36,358 bases of DNA from Rhodoferax sp. (lineage in GTDB: Bacteria; Pseudomonadota; Gammaproteobacteria; Burkholderiales; Burkholderiaceae_C), in contig JAQTSL010000002.1 of the NCBI GenBank assembly GCA_028711355.1, positions 1 to 36,358 on the forward strand, given 5' to 3'. The notes beneath the pieces are model-generated. The model had not been told where the DNA came from, searched no databases, and saw only the letters and a program-made list of their open reading frames with translations. The position numbers and the translations under genes were made by a program. How positions within the stretch are numbered: the first letter of the stretch is position 1; every line of letters starts with the position of its first letter. Positions 28,915 through 36,358 of the stretch are shown piece by piece.

Positions 28915-31900
28915 CTAATGTGCCCATTGCGCCAGCAGCGCGTCCCAGCGCGCGCGTGCCGCAGCCAAATGTCGAGTCTTGACGTGACCAAAACCCTTGA
29001 TCTGCTCGGGAATTTGTGCCAGTTGCACGGCCAGCGCGTAACGCGCGTCGGCGTCAGGCTGGCTCGGGCCACCGCGCAGGCCAGCCAATAACTCGGCCAG
29101 CGTGGTCAAATAATCCGTGATCAGCGCGCGCTCCTGGCGACGCTCGTCGGTGTGGCCAAAAATGTCGAGCGCGGTGCCGCGCAAGCCCTTCAAACGGCGC
29201 AGCAGCCCAAACGCCCGCAACACCCAGGCGCCATACGGCCGCTTGACCAGTTCACCCTTGGCGTTCCTTTTAGCCAGCAACGGCGGCGCCAGGTGGAATT
29301 GCAACTGCACCGGACCGTCAAACTGCTGGGCCATCTGCTGCGCAAAATGGCCATCGGCGTGCAGCCGCGCCACCTCGTATTCGTCTTTGTAGGCCATCAG
29401 CTTGGCCAGGTTGCGCGCGACCGCCGTACTGAGTGCAGTTTTGCCCCACAGCAGATCGATTTGCTGGACTTTTTCTATCTCTTTTTGATAGCGTGTTGCG
29501 TATGCTGTGTCTTGGTAATCGGTCAAAAATGCACTCATTTTTGCAACCAGCTCGGCCACCGTTGGCGGCTTGATAAAGGCAATCACCTGATCCGTCTTGA
29601 GGTGTGCCTGCACCGCTGCCAAATCGTGCGCGCAGTGGCGACCCCATTCAAATGCGGCCTGGTTGCCCGCTACCTGCACGCCGTTGAGTTCCATGGCGCG
29701 CAGAATCGACGCGCGCCCAATCGGCACCCAGCCTTTTTGCCAGGCAAAGCCCAGCAGCAGCGGGTTGGTAAAGATGGCCTCACCCAGCGCGGCGCGCGCC
29801 ACTGCCTCGGCGTCCAACGCAGCCAGCGCCTGCGCGCCACCGACGGCGGCGCTGATGGCCGCCGCACAGCCCTGCGCCGGAAATTGCCACTGTGTGTTGT
29901 GCACGAAAGCCGCGGTGGGCGTAGCGTGGGTATTGAGCGCCACCTGCGTGCGCCCGCTCTGCACCAGCGCCAGCGTGGCCCGGCTCGCCGCCACGATGGC
30001 GTCGCACGCGATCACCAGATCAGCCCGGTCCACCTTGCTGGTGCACAGGTCTTGCGCGTTGGCAGCCAGCTGGATGTGGCTCCAGGTGGCGCCGCCTTTT
30101 TGCGCCAGCCCACCAGCATCTTGCGCGATCACCGCCTTGCCTTCCAGGTGCGCAGCCATGCCCAGCAGTTGACCGATCGTGATGACACCGGTGCCGCCCA
30201 CCCCCGCTACCACCATGGCCCAAGCCCCGTTGCCCGCCAACCGCTCTGGTTCTGGTAGCTCGCCAAGCTTGTCAATAAACGGGCCAGATGCTTTTTCAGG
30301 CTTTTTGAGGGTGCCGCCCCTGACTGTGACAAAGCTCGGACAAAAGCCTTTGACGCAACTGAAATCCTTGTTGCAGGTGCTCTGGTTGATCTGGCGCTTG
30401 CGACCCCAGTCAGTTTCCAGTGGCTCCACGCTCAGACAGTTGGACTGCTCGCCACAGTCGCCACAGCCCTCGCACACCGCCGGGTTGATGACCATGCGCG
30501 CAGCGGGCTCAGCCAGCGTGCCGCGTTTGCGCTTGCGCCGCTTCTCAGTCGCGCACATCTGGTCGTAGATCAGCGCAGTGGTACCTTTGAGCTCGCGCAG
30601 TTCGCGCTGCACCGCGTCCAGCTCATCCCGGTGGCGCACGGTGACACCGGTTGGCAACGCCGCGCCCTGGTACTTGGCCGGATCATCAGTGACGATCACC
30701 CCTTTGGTCACGCCCTCGGCCAACAGGCTGTGCGTAATCTGCAGCACGCTATGGCCTTCGGGGCGCTCACCCACGCGTTGGCCGCCGGTCATGGCCACGG
30801 CGTCGTTGTACAAAATCTTGTAGGTGATGTTGACACCGGCGGCAATGCTTTGCCGGATCGCCAGCAACCCGCTGTGAAAGTAAGTACCGTCACCCAGGTT
30901 GGCAAACACATGGGTGTCGGTGGTAAACGGCTGCTGCCCAACCCAGGCTACGCCCTCGCCGCCCATCTGGCTAAAGGTGCTGGTGCTGCGGTCCATCCAC
31001 AGCGCCATGTAGTGGCAGCCAATGCCAGCCAACGCGCGCGACCCTTCTGGCACACGGGTGCTGGTGTTGTGCGGGCAGCCGCTGCAAAACCAGGGCGTGC
31101 GCTCGATGCCGTCGGTGTTGACTTGCAGGGTGGCGCGCTCGCGCGCAGCCAGCAACGCCAGATGCGCGTCGATGCGCTGCTGCACATCGGGCGGCACGCC
31201 CAGTTTGCTCAGCCGCTGGGCGATGGCGCGCGCCACCAGCGTCGGGTTCAGGTCGGCGTTGGCGCGCAGCAATGCGTTTACCGCCGGGTTGGGCTGGCTC
31301 CACTCGCCACCGCCGATGCTGTCACCGGCAAACTTGCCGACCACGTTGGGGCGTACCGACCAGTGGTAGAGCTCTTCCTTGAGCTGGTATTCGATCACTT
31401 GGCGCTTTTCTTCGACCACCAAAATCTCTTGCAGACCGGCGGCAAAATCGCGCGTGGCGCTGGGCTCCAGCGGCCACACCACGTTGACCTGGTGCAGGCG
31501 CAAGCCAATACGCTGGCAGGTGGCGCTGTCCAGCCCCAAATCCATCAGCGCCTGGCGCGTGTCGTTAAACGCCTTGCCGCTGGCAATGATGCCAAAGCGG
31601 TCAGCGCTGCCCTCAATCACGTTGTGGTTAAGGCGGTTGGCGCGCACATAGGCCAGTGCGGCGTACCACTTGACGTCCATCAGCCGCGCCTCTTGTGCCA
31701 GCGCGGCGTCTGGCCAGCGAATGTGCACGCCGCCCGCGGGCAGGTCAAAGTCTTCGGGTAAAACAATCTTGACGCGTTCCAGCGACACGTCCACCGAACC
31801 TGATGACTCCACCACCTCCTGGATCGTTTTCATGCCGGCCCAAACACCAGCGTAGCGGCTGAGCGCGATGGCGTGTAACCCCAGGTCCAGAATGCCCTGC

Positions 31901-32460
31901 ACGTCCGACGGAAAAAACACCGGCAGGCCGCAGGCCTTGAAGATATGGTCGCTTTGGTGCGCGGCGGTCGAGCTTTTGCTGACGTGGTCGTCACCCGCCA
32001 CTGCCAGTACGCCACCGTGCACTGCGGTACCTGCCATGTTGGCGTGCTTGAACACGTCCGAGCAGCGATCGACCCCGGGGCCTTTGCCGTACCAGATGCC
32101 AAATACACCGTCATGCTTCTTGGTCTGCGGGTACAGGTCGAGCTGCTGCGTGCCCCACACGGCGGTGGCCGCCAGTTCTTCGTTGACGCCGGGCTGGAAA
32201 ACGATCTGCTGCGCGTCCAGGTGTTTGCGCGCCGCCACCAGCGCTTGGTCATAGCCGCCCAGCGGCGAACCACGGTAACCGCTGGCAAACCCGGCGGTAT
32301 TCAACCCGGCGGCAGCGTCGCGCTGGCGCTGCACCAGCGCCAAGCGCACCAGCGCCTGCACGCCGCTCATAAAGGCGCGGCCCTGTGTCAGTGTGTATTT
32401 GTCGTCCAGCGTGGCGCCCGACGGTCTGGTTAGTGCGGCAGGGTTGAACAGGGCATTCAC
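28915..32460 (-). CDS. Indolepyruvate ferredoxin oxidoreductase, fused alpha-gamma type
   Basis: A 1,181-residue fused 2-oxoacid:ferredoxin oxidoreductase that oxidatively decarboxylates arylpyruvates to acyl-CoA. The N-terminal pyrimidine-binding part shows GFASGYRGSPLGGYDQAL. The TPP domain has CSGCPHNTSTRVPEGS (about 459) and FANLGDGTYFHSGLLAIRQS. Fe-S cysteines are at about 662-674 (CEGCGDCGEQSNC) and near 695 (STCNKDFSCVKGFC). The gamma-type domain starts at GVGGTGVITIGQLLGMAAHL (about 753). A GTG start at 32460 with AGGAG seven bases upstream is preferred over an ATG at 32511, where no homology is seen. Its size fits the large single-chain proteobacterial form, which combines the archaeal IorA and IorB functions. 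Confidence 0.92.
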   Translation of the reverse strand: MNALFNPAALTRPSGATLDDKYTLTQGRAFMSGVQALVRLALVQRQRDAAAGLNTAGFASGYRGSPLGGYDQALVAARKHLDAQQIVFQPGVNEELAATAVWGTQQLDLYPQTKKHDGVFGIWYGKGPGVDRCSDVFKHANMAGTAVHGGVLAVAGDDHVSKSSTAAHQSDHIFKACGLPVFFPSDVQGILDLGLHAIALSRYAGVWAGMKTIQEVVESSGSVDVSLERVKIVLPEDFDLPAGGVHIRWPDAALAQEARLMDVKWYAALAYVRANRLNHNVIEGSADRFGIIASGKAFNDTRQALMDLGLDSATCQRIGLRLHQVNVVWPLEPSATRDFAAGLQEILVVEEKRQVIEYQLKEELYHWSVRPNVVGKFAGDSIGGGEWSQPNPAVNALLRANADLNPTLVARAIAQRLSKLGVPPDVQQRIDAHLALLAARERATLQVNTDGIERTPWFCSGCPHNTSTRVPEGSRALAGIGCHYMALWMDRSTSTFSQMGGEGVAWVGQQPFTTDTHVFANLGDGTYFHSGLLAIRQSIAAGVNITYKILYNDAVAMTGGQRVGERPEGHSVLQITHSLLAEGVTKGVIVTDDPAKYQGAALPTGVTVRHRDELDAVQRELRELKGTTALIYDQMCATEKRRKRKRGTLAEPAARMVINPAVCEGCGDCGEQSNCLSVEPLETDWGRKRQINQSTCNKDFSCVKGFCPSFVTVRGGTLKKPEKASGPFIDKLGELPEPERLAGNGAWAMVVAGVGGTGVITIGQLLGMAAHLEGKAVIAQDAGGLAQKGGATWSHIQLAANAQDLCTSKVDRADLVIACDAIVAASRATLALVQSGRTQVALNTHATPTAAFVHNTQWQFPAQGCAAAISAAVGGAQALAALDAEAVARAALGEAIFTNPLLLGFAWQKGWVPIGRASILRAMELNGVQVAGNQAAFEWGRHCAHDLAAVQAHLKTDQVIAFIKPPTVAELVAKMSAFLTDYQDTAYATRYQKEIEKVQQIDLLWGKTALSTAVARNLAKLMAYKDEYEVARLHADGHFAQQMAQQFDGPVQLQFHLAPPLLAKRNAKGELVKRPYGAWVLRAFGLLRRLKGLRGTALDIFGHTDERRQERALITDYLTTLAELLAGLRGGPSQPDADARYALAVQLAQIPEQIKGFGHVKTRHLAAARARWDALLAQWAH

Positions 32461-32530
32461 GGCGCTCTCCTGGGCCGGGACGCACGCTGGCAGACCACGC
32501 GCCCCGTACATTCTTATAAGGTATTTTGGT

Positions 32531-32570
32531 CTCTAGCGCTTACTGGTAAAGCGCAAGTAGCTACTTTTTA
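32531..32570 (-). repeat. Dispersed intergenic repeat, inverted copy D
   Basis: Read on the minus strand it gives AAGTAGCTACTTGCGCTTTA and then CCAGTAAGCGCTAGAG, matching the TAGCTACTTGCGCTT start of copy A. It contains GCGCTT...AAGCGC (6-base stem) and the perfect palindrome AAGTAGCTACTT. It lies between cheV and the oxidoreductase gene. The T-run is on the wrong side for a terminator of either minus-strand gene. Confidence 0.6.
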
Positions 32571-32579
32571 TGCAGCAAA

Positions 32580-33542
32580 TTAACGCGTCAGAATACGCCG
32601 GATGGTGTCAGCCAGCTCTTCGGCAACAAACTTGGCGACATAACCGTCAGCACCGACCTTGCGTACGTGGTCCTCGTTGGTGGCACCCGTGAGCGACGAA
32701 TGGATAACCACCGGGATGTTGGCAAAACGCGGGTCTTGTTTGATGTTGCGCGTCAGGGTAAAGCCGTCCATTTCAGGCATTTCCAGGTCGGTCAGCACCA
32801 TCGCCACCTTGTCCTTGATGGTTTTGCCCTGCGCTTCGGCCTCAGACGCCAACGCCTTGAGCCGGTTCCACGCCTCCTGCCCGGTTTTGGTCATGATGAA
32901 TGGCACGCCCATTGATTTAAGCCCCTGCTCGATCATCATGCGCGCCACCGCCGAATCGTCGGCTGCCAACACCACCGTACCGGGTGGCAGATGCAGCTTG
33001 TGCGCTTCGTCCACGGCCACCGGCTGTTGTTCGGGGAACACGTTGCGCAGGATTTGTTCCACATCCAGCACCTGCGCTACCCGGGTATTTTCGATGTCAC
33101 CGTCAAGCCGGGCGATGCTGGTCACCAGACCACCGCCGCGGCCTTCGGCCGACAGTACCTGCTTCCACTCAAGCCGCACGATCTCGTTGACCTCTTCGAC
33201 TGCAAACGCCTGCGTGGTGCGGGCAAATTCGGTCACCAGCAAGATGCCCAGCCCTTTGGTCGGGTTGGTGCCGACAATCTGCGGCAGGTTGATCACGGTG
33301 ATCATCTGGCCACGGATATTGGCCACACCCATCACCGAAGGGGGCGAGTTGACCATGGCCGTGACCTCCGGCATGACCAAGATCTCACGTACTTTGAACA
33401 CGTTGATGCCAAACAGCTCGCGTTTGGTTGTGCCCGGCGCTTCGCCCAGGCGAAATAGCAGCAGCTCAAACATGCTGTTGGCCGTGAGGTTGGTGCGTGC
33501 ATCAACCTCGTGCATAGTGGACTGGTTTGTGGCATTTTTCAT
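32580..33542 (-). CDS. cheV: Chemotaxis coupling protein CheV
   Basis: A 320-residue CheV: an N-terminal CheW-like domain (about 20-165: FELLLFRLGE, FGINVFKVREIL, ANIRGQMITVINLPQIVG) joined to a C-terminal receiver domain (about 190-320). The receiver has the acidic pair in VVLAADDSAVAR, the phospho-acceptor Asp (about 251) in VLTDLEMPEMDG, the switch serine region VVIHSSLTG and the conserved Lys in GYVAKF. It couples receptors to CheA and is tuned by phosphorylation. ATG 33542 is chosen from where conservation begins; the ribosome binding site is weak. It follows mltA by 38 bases. Confidence 0.93.
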   Translation of the reverse strand: MKNATNQSTMHEVDARTNLTANSMFELLLFRLGEAPGTTKRELFGINVFKVREILVMPEVTAMVNSPPSVMGVANIRGQMITVINLPQIVGTNPTKGLGILLVTEFARTTQAFAVEEVNEIVRLEWKQVLSAEGRGGGLVTSIARLDGDIENTRVAQVLDVEQILRNVFPEQQPVAVDEAHKLHLPPGTVVLAADDSAVARMMIEQGLKSMGVPFIMTKTGQEAWNRLKALASEAEAQGKTIKDKVAMVLTDLEMPEMDGFTLTRNIKQDPRFANIPVVIHSSLTGATNEDHVRKVGADGYVAKFVAEELADTIRRILTR

Positions 33543-33580
33543 GGCAATACCGAAAAAGTGGTTCAGTTGCGATGGTAACG

Positions 33581-34771
33581 CTATCGCGCCGACTTTGGCC
33601 ACAGCACCCAAAGTTGCAGCGGTTGCTTGAGGCGGCCAGCCAATTCGCCGGCCTGCGCACCCCAGCCGACAAAATAATCCGCCCGCAGCGCGCCAGTGAT
33701 CGCGGTGCCAGTATCTTGCGCCAATACCAGACGGTTCAGCGACACGCTGGCACCCTCGGACGCCAGCCAGACCGGGCTGCCATAAGGAATGCTGCCGGGG
33801 TCCACCGCAATCGACCGCCCCGGTGTCAGCGGCACGCCCTGGGCGCCGCGTGGACCAAAACCGGCGTCAAAATCACTTAGCGCTTCTTCCCGGAAAAACA
33901 CCACGCGCGGGTTCTGCCACAACAGCTCCTGCACCCGCTGCGGGTGCTGCGCCAGCCAGGCGCGAATGCCGGGCCAGGACGCGTCGCGCAGTTCGCCGCG
34001 CTCCAGCAACCAGCGCCCAACGCTCTGATACGGCTGGCCGTTATGCCCGGCAAACGCCAGTCGCACCAACTGGGTTTGACCATCGGGTTCGGTGACACGG
34101 ATGCGGCCAGAGCCCTGAATCTGCAACAGCAAGGCATCCACCGGGTCGACCAGATACAGCAGCGCCTGCCCGCGCAACGCCGCCTGCGCGTTGGGCAAGG
34201 TGTCGATCTCACGCCGACTGAACCAAGGCTGGCCCGCGACGATCCCAACCGGCAGTTTGTACAAAGGGCTGTCAAAGCCGTCGCCAGGCAAGCGCCGGGC
34301 GACCAACTCGGGCTCAAAATAGGCTGTCAGCAGGCCACTGCTGGCCCCACCATCGAGCGTCTCCACGCGGTACGGCTGCAGGCGCGACTGTAGCCAGGCG
34401 CGCTGCTCGGACGCGTCGCCGATGCTCAGGCGCCGCAGCTCGGGGCACAGTGGCGCAAACACCGGCCCGGGGCGCTCGCAGCTTTTAAGCCAGGCGTTCC
34501 AGGCCTCAAACAGTTCGTCGTGCTCAAACCCGGGCAATTCACTCCACGGCACCGGTACCCAGCGGCTCTTGCCGCGCAGCAATACCGCTGCGGCGTCAAC
34601 CGGCGGCGCCACCACTGCGGGATCGGGGGGCGCGGGCACGTCAGTTTTGGCTTGCGGCGGCGGGGCAGGCGTCAAGGGCACGCTGCTGGAACAACCGACG
34701 ACGGCGACCACGGCCGCCGCCGCCAACATCAGGCATAGCCAGCGCCGGGCCAGCATAAGAGACCGCCTCAT
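33581..34771 (-). CDS. mltA: Membrane-bound lytic murein transglycosylase A
   Basis: A 396-residue lipoprotein. The signal peptide ends in the lipobox AVVGC near residue 27, followed by a proline-rich linker (about 30-55). The MltA barrel domain begins near VPVPWSELPGFEHDELFEAW. The C-terminal 3D domain carries the catalytic Asp (about 351) in LAQDTGTAITGALRADYFVG. It cleaves peptidoglycan glycan strands, forming 1,6-anhydromuramic ends, at the inner face of the outer membrane. It overlaps the nitrilase-family gene upstream by four bases. Confidence 0.93.
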   Translation of the reverse strand: MRRSLMLARRWLCLMLAAAAVVAVVGCSSSVPLTPAPPPQAKTDVPAPPDPAVVAPPVDAAAVLLRGKSRWVPVPWSELPGFEHDELFEAWNAWLKSCERPGPVFAPLCPELRRLSIGDASEQRAWLQSRLQPYRVETLDGGASSGLLTAYFEPELVARRLPGDGFDSPLYKLPVGIVAGQPWFSRREIDTLPNAQAALRGQALLYLVDPVDALLLQIQGSGRIRVTEPDGQTQLVRLAFAGHNGQPYQSVGRWLLERGELRDASWPGIRAWLAQHPQRVQELLWQNPRVVFFREEALSDFDAGFGPRGAQGVPLTPGRSIAVDPGSIPYGSPVWLASEGASVSLNRLVLAQDTGTAITGALRADYFVGWGAQAGELAGRLKQPLQLWVLWPKSAR

Positions 34772-35601
34772 AGCACGCGGTGCTGCAACGCTGGCAGTCG
34801 TGCACGGCAGCCCTGCATTTGCGCAAAATCAAGCTCGGCCAGCACCACAGCGGCGCCCTGATCCTGCTGTGCCAGCACCTGGCCCCAGGGGTCAATCGCC
34901 ATCGCGTGACCCCAGGTGTGGCGCTGATTGTCGTGTCGCCCGCCCTGTGCAGCGGCTAGCACAAAGGCCAGGTTTTCAATGGCCCGCGCGCGCAGCAACA
35001 CCTCCCAATGCGCTTGACCGGTGGTGTAGGTAAAGGCGCTTGGCACCAGCAACAGGTGGGCACCGGCGCTGGCGTAGGCGCGGTACAGCTCGGCAAAACG
35101 CAAGTCGTAGCAGACGCTTAAACCGATGCGCCAGCGCTGGCCATCGCGGCTGTCCAGATCAAACGTGGTGGGCTGATTGCCCGCCAGCAACACGCTAGAT
35201 TCGTCGTAGCGTTCGACGCCGTTGTCAAAGCGAAACAGATGAATTTTGTCGTAGCGCGCCACGCAGGCACCGCTGGGCGCAAACACCAGCGTGCTGTTAA
35301 ACACGCGTGCGGCGTCAGCCACTGTGGCGCCGGTGGGGGGCGCCAGGGGAATGGTGCCGCCCACTAGCCACAGCCCCAGTTGGCGCGCGCACTGCGCCAG
35401 AAACTGTTGCAACGGCCCCTGACCATAGGGTTCGGCGATGGTCAGCTTGTCGCCGTCTTGTTGACCCATCAGGCCAAAATATTCTGGCAGCACTGCCAGC
35501 TCGGCACCAGCCTGGCTGGCTTGCCCGAGCAGGGCGCGCGCTTGCGCCAGGTTGTCTGATACGCGCATCGAAGACACCATCTGGATCGCGGCCACTTTCA
35601 T
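34768..35601 (-). CDS. Nitrilase-superfamily amidohydrolase (Nit1/deaminated-glutathione amidase type)
   Basis: A 277-residue carbon-nitrogen hydrolase with the complete catalytic triad: Glu40 (AVLPEYF), Lys119 (RYDKIHLF) and Cys164 (SVCYDLRF). Sequence such as RYDESSVLLAG and YTTGQAHWEVLLRARAIEN is typical of the Nit branch, whose members hydrolyse deaminated glutathione, a metabolite-repair role. ATG at 35601 has AAGGAG eight bases upstream; an ATG at 35667 would overlap yhdP deeply without homology. ATGA overlaps on both sides show tight coupling with yhdP and mltA. Confidence 0.9.
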   Translation of the reverse strand: MKVAAIQMVSSMRVSDNLAQARALLGQASQAGAELAVLPEYFGLMGQQDGDKLTIAEPYGQGPLQQFLAQCARQLGLWLVGGTIPLAPPTGATVADAARVFNSTLVFAPSGACVARYDKIHLFRFDNGVERYDESSVLLAGNQPTTFDLDSRDGQRWRIGLSVCYDLRFAELYRAYASAGAHLLLVPSAFTYTTGQAHWEVLLRARAIENLAFVLAAAQGGRHDNQRHTWGHAMAIDPWGQVLAQQDQGAAVVLAELDFAQMQGCRARLPALQHRVL

Positions 35602-36358
35602 CGGGTTGGCTCCTTGGGTTGAACGGCGGCAGCGGCGCCCAGCTTGCGCACGCGCGGGTCGGCCCAACTACCGTCGATGTGAAACTCTTGCGTGGCCGAG
35701 TCCATCAGCGGGCGGCGCAGCAGCCACTGCGCCAGAAACGACCCCAGCCCGACTGCCGGGTTGATGACGGTGGCAATCAGCGAAGCCGTGCCAGCGTTGA
35801 CTTCGGGCACGACCACCACCTTGATGTCTTGCGTCTCGTCGGCCAGATTGGCCTGCCCGTCCATCAGTACCGCCGCGTTAACGCCCTTCATCTGTAAGTT
35901 GTTGGTGCGGGCGATGCCCTTGTCCAGCGTGACATCCCCACGCAAAAAATCAAACGAAAAACCTTCGCTGAAGACGTCGCGAAAGTCCAGCGTCAGCCGC
36001 CGCGGCAAGGCTTGCAGGCTGAGCACGCCCAGCAGTTTGGCCAGACCAGGGTCGGCCTTGAGAAACTGGCCACGGCCCACGTTGACGGTCAGCGCACCAC
36101 TTAGCGTCGGGTAGTCAGGCTTGAGCGGGGAACCAACCCAGGCCACCTGGCCTTCGATCTTGCCACTGCCCTGGCGCACCACGCCAGGCATACCAAAGCG
36201 CTCGAGCAATTTGCCACCATCACCCACGTCCAATCGAAAATTCAGCACTGTACGCCTGCGCTCCGGCGCACCTGCATTGGCACCTGGCGCCGCACCCTGT
36301 GCATTGATGCGCGCCCAGTTACCGCTGGCCGTCAGGCTGGCCTCTGGTACCGTCAGGT
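35598..36358 (-). CDS. yhdP: YhdP-family AsmA-like protein, C-terminal part
   Basis: The frame is open to the right edge and shows the C-terminal end of a YhdP/TIGR02099-type protein: RTVLNFRLDVGDGGKLLERF, GKIEGQVAWVG, NVGRGQFLKADPGLAKLLGV and LSLQALPRRLTLDFRDVFSE. Close to the end are VVVVPEVNAGTASLIATVIN and the terminal strand FHIDGSWADPRV. These are very large periplasmic bridge-like proteins linked to phospholipid transport to the outer membrane. The N-terminal part (over 1,000 residues in relatives) lies beyond the window. The stop overlaps the start of the nitrilase-family gene as ATGA. Confidence 0.9.
   Translation of the reverse strand, partial: LTVPEASLTASGNWARINAQGAAPGANAGAPERRRTVLNFRLDVGDGGKLLERFGMPGVVRQGSGKIEGQVAWVGSPLKPDYPTLSGALTVNVGRGQFLKADPGLAKLLGVLSLQALPRRLTLDFRDVFSEGFSFDFLRGDVTLDKGIARTNNLQMKGVNAAVLMDGQANLADETQDIKVVVVPEVNAGTASLIATVINPAVGLGSFLAQWLLRRPLMDSATQEFHIDGSWADPRVRKLGAAAAVQPKEPTR

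Noticed and set aside
29152..31761. Long plus-strand open frames antisense to the indolepyruvate oxidoreductase gene
   Set aside because: They have no recognisable motifs, and the minus-strand protein is continuous and well matched to its family throughout.
32531..32570. Rho-independent terminator
   Set aside because: The stem is followed by a T-run only on the plus strand, while both neighbouring genes are on the minus strand. The sequence fits the dispersed repeat better.

Overview
The window looks like a chromosomal accessory region from a betaproteobacterium of the Comamonadaceae type (Rhodoferax or Polaromonas-like). This is inferred from GC-rich coding, from housekeeping genes typical of Burkholderiales (yhdP, a nitrilase-family gene, mltA, cheV, a single-chain indolepyruvate ferredoxin oxidoreductase), and from a short dispersed intergenic repeat that I associate with this family. 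No rRNA, tRNA, CRISPR array or intact transposase was seen.

Layout. Positions 1-506 hold the 3' part of a SNF2-type helicase gene, broken by small insertions at the site of helicase motif VI. Block 1 (about 507-16214) is a metabolic module. Thirteen genes on the minus strand (14817 down to 967) lie head to tail with gaps of 67 bases or less: a CUT1-type ABC importer (binding protein, two permeases, ATPase), a three-subunit molybdenum hydroxylase (M, S, L), a 3-hydroxyacid dehydrogenase, CoxG, L-serine dehydratase, an M20 amidohydrolase, and the cofactor-maturation genes xdhC and mocA. Upstream are a NIPSNAP-family gene and a divergent TetR regulator. The same inverted repeat (ATCGTCA-N2-TGACGAT) overlaps the probable -35 boxes of the binding-protein operon and of the NIPSNAP gene, so the TetR protein probably controls the whole module. 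The substrate is unknown.

Block 2 (about 16496-28645, plus strand) is a complete C-P lyase locus for phosphonate use: phnF, phnDCE (import), phnGHIJKL (core complex and ATPases), phnM, phnN, phnP, and a final EamA-type transporter. phnO is absent.

The 3' tail of the SNF2 helicase gene recurs at the junction between the two blocks (16403-16495) and, more weakly, at the end of block 2 (28782-28826). The first two tails differ almost only at synonymous positions. They therefore look like ends of separately evolved helicase genes rather than a recent duplication, which marks this site as a likely recombination hotspot where modules were added one after another.

From 28915 to the end all genes are on the minus strand: indolepyruvate ferredoxin oxidoreductase, then a yhdP-nit-mltA-cheV group. 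yhdP runs off the right edge. The best candidate for an undescribed system is the TetR-controlled ABC/molybdenum-hydroxylase/amidohydrolase/serine-dehydratase module of block 1.
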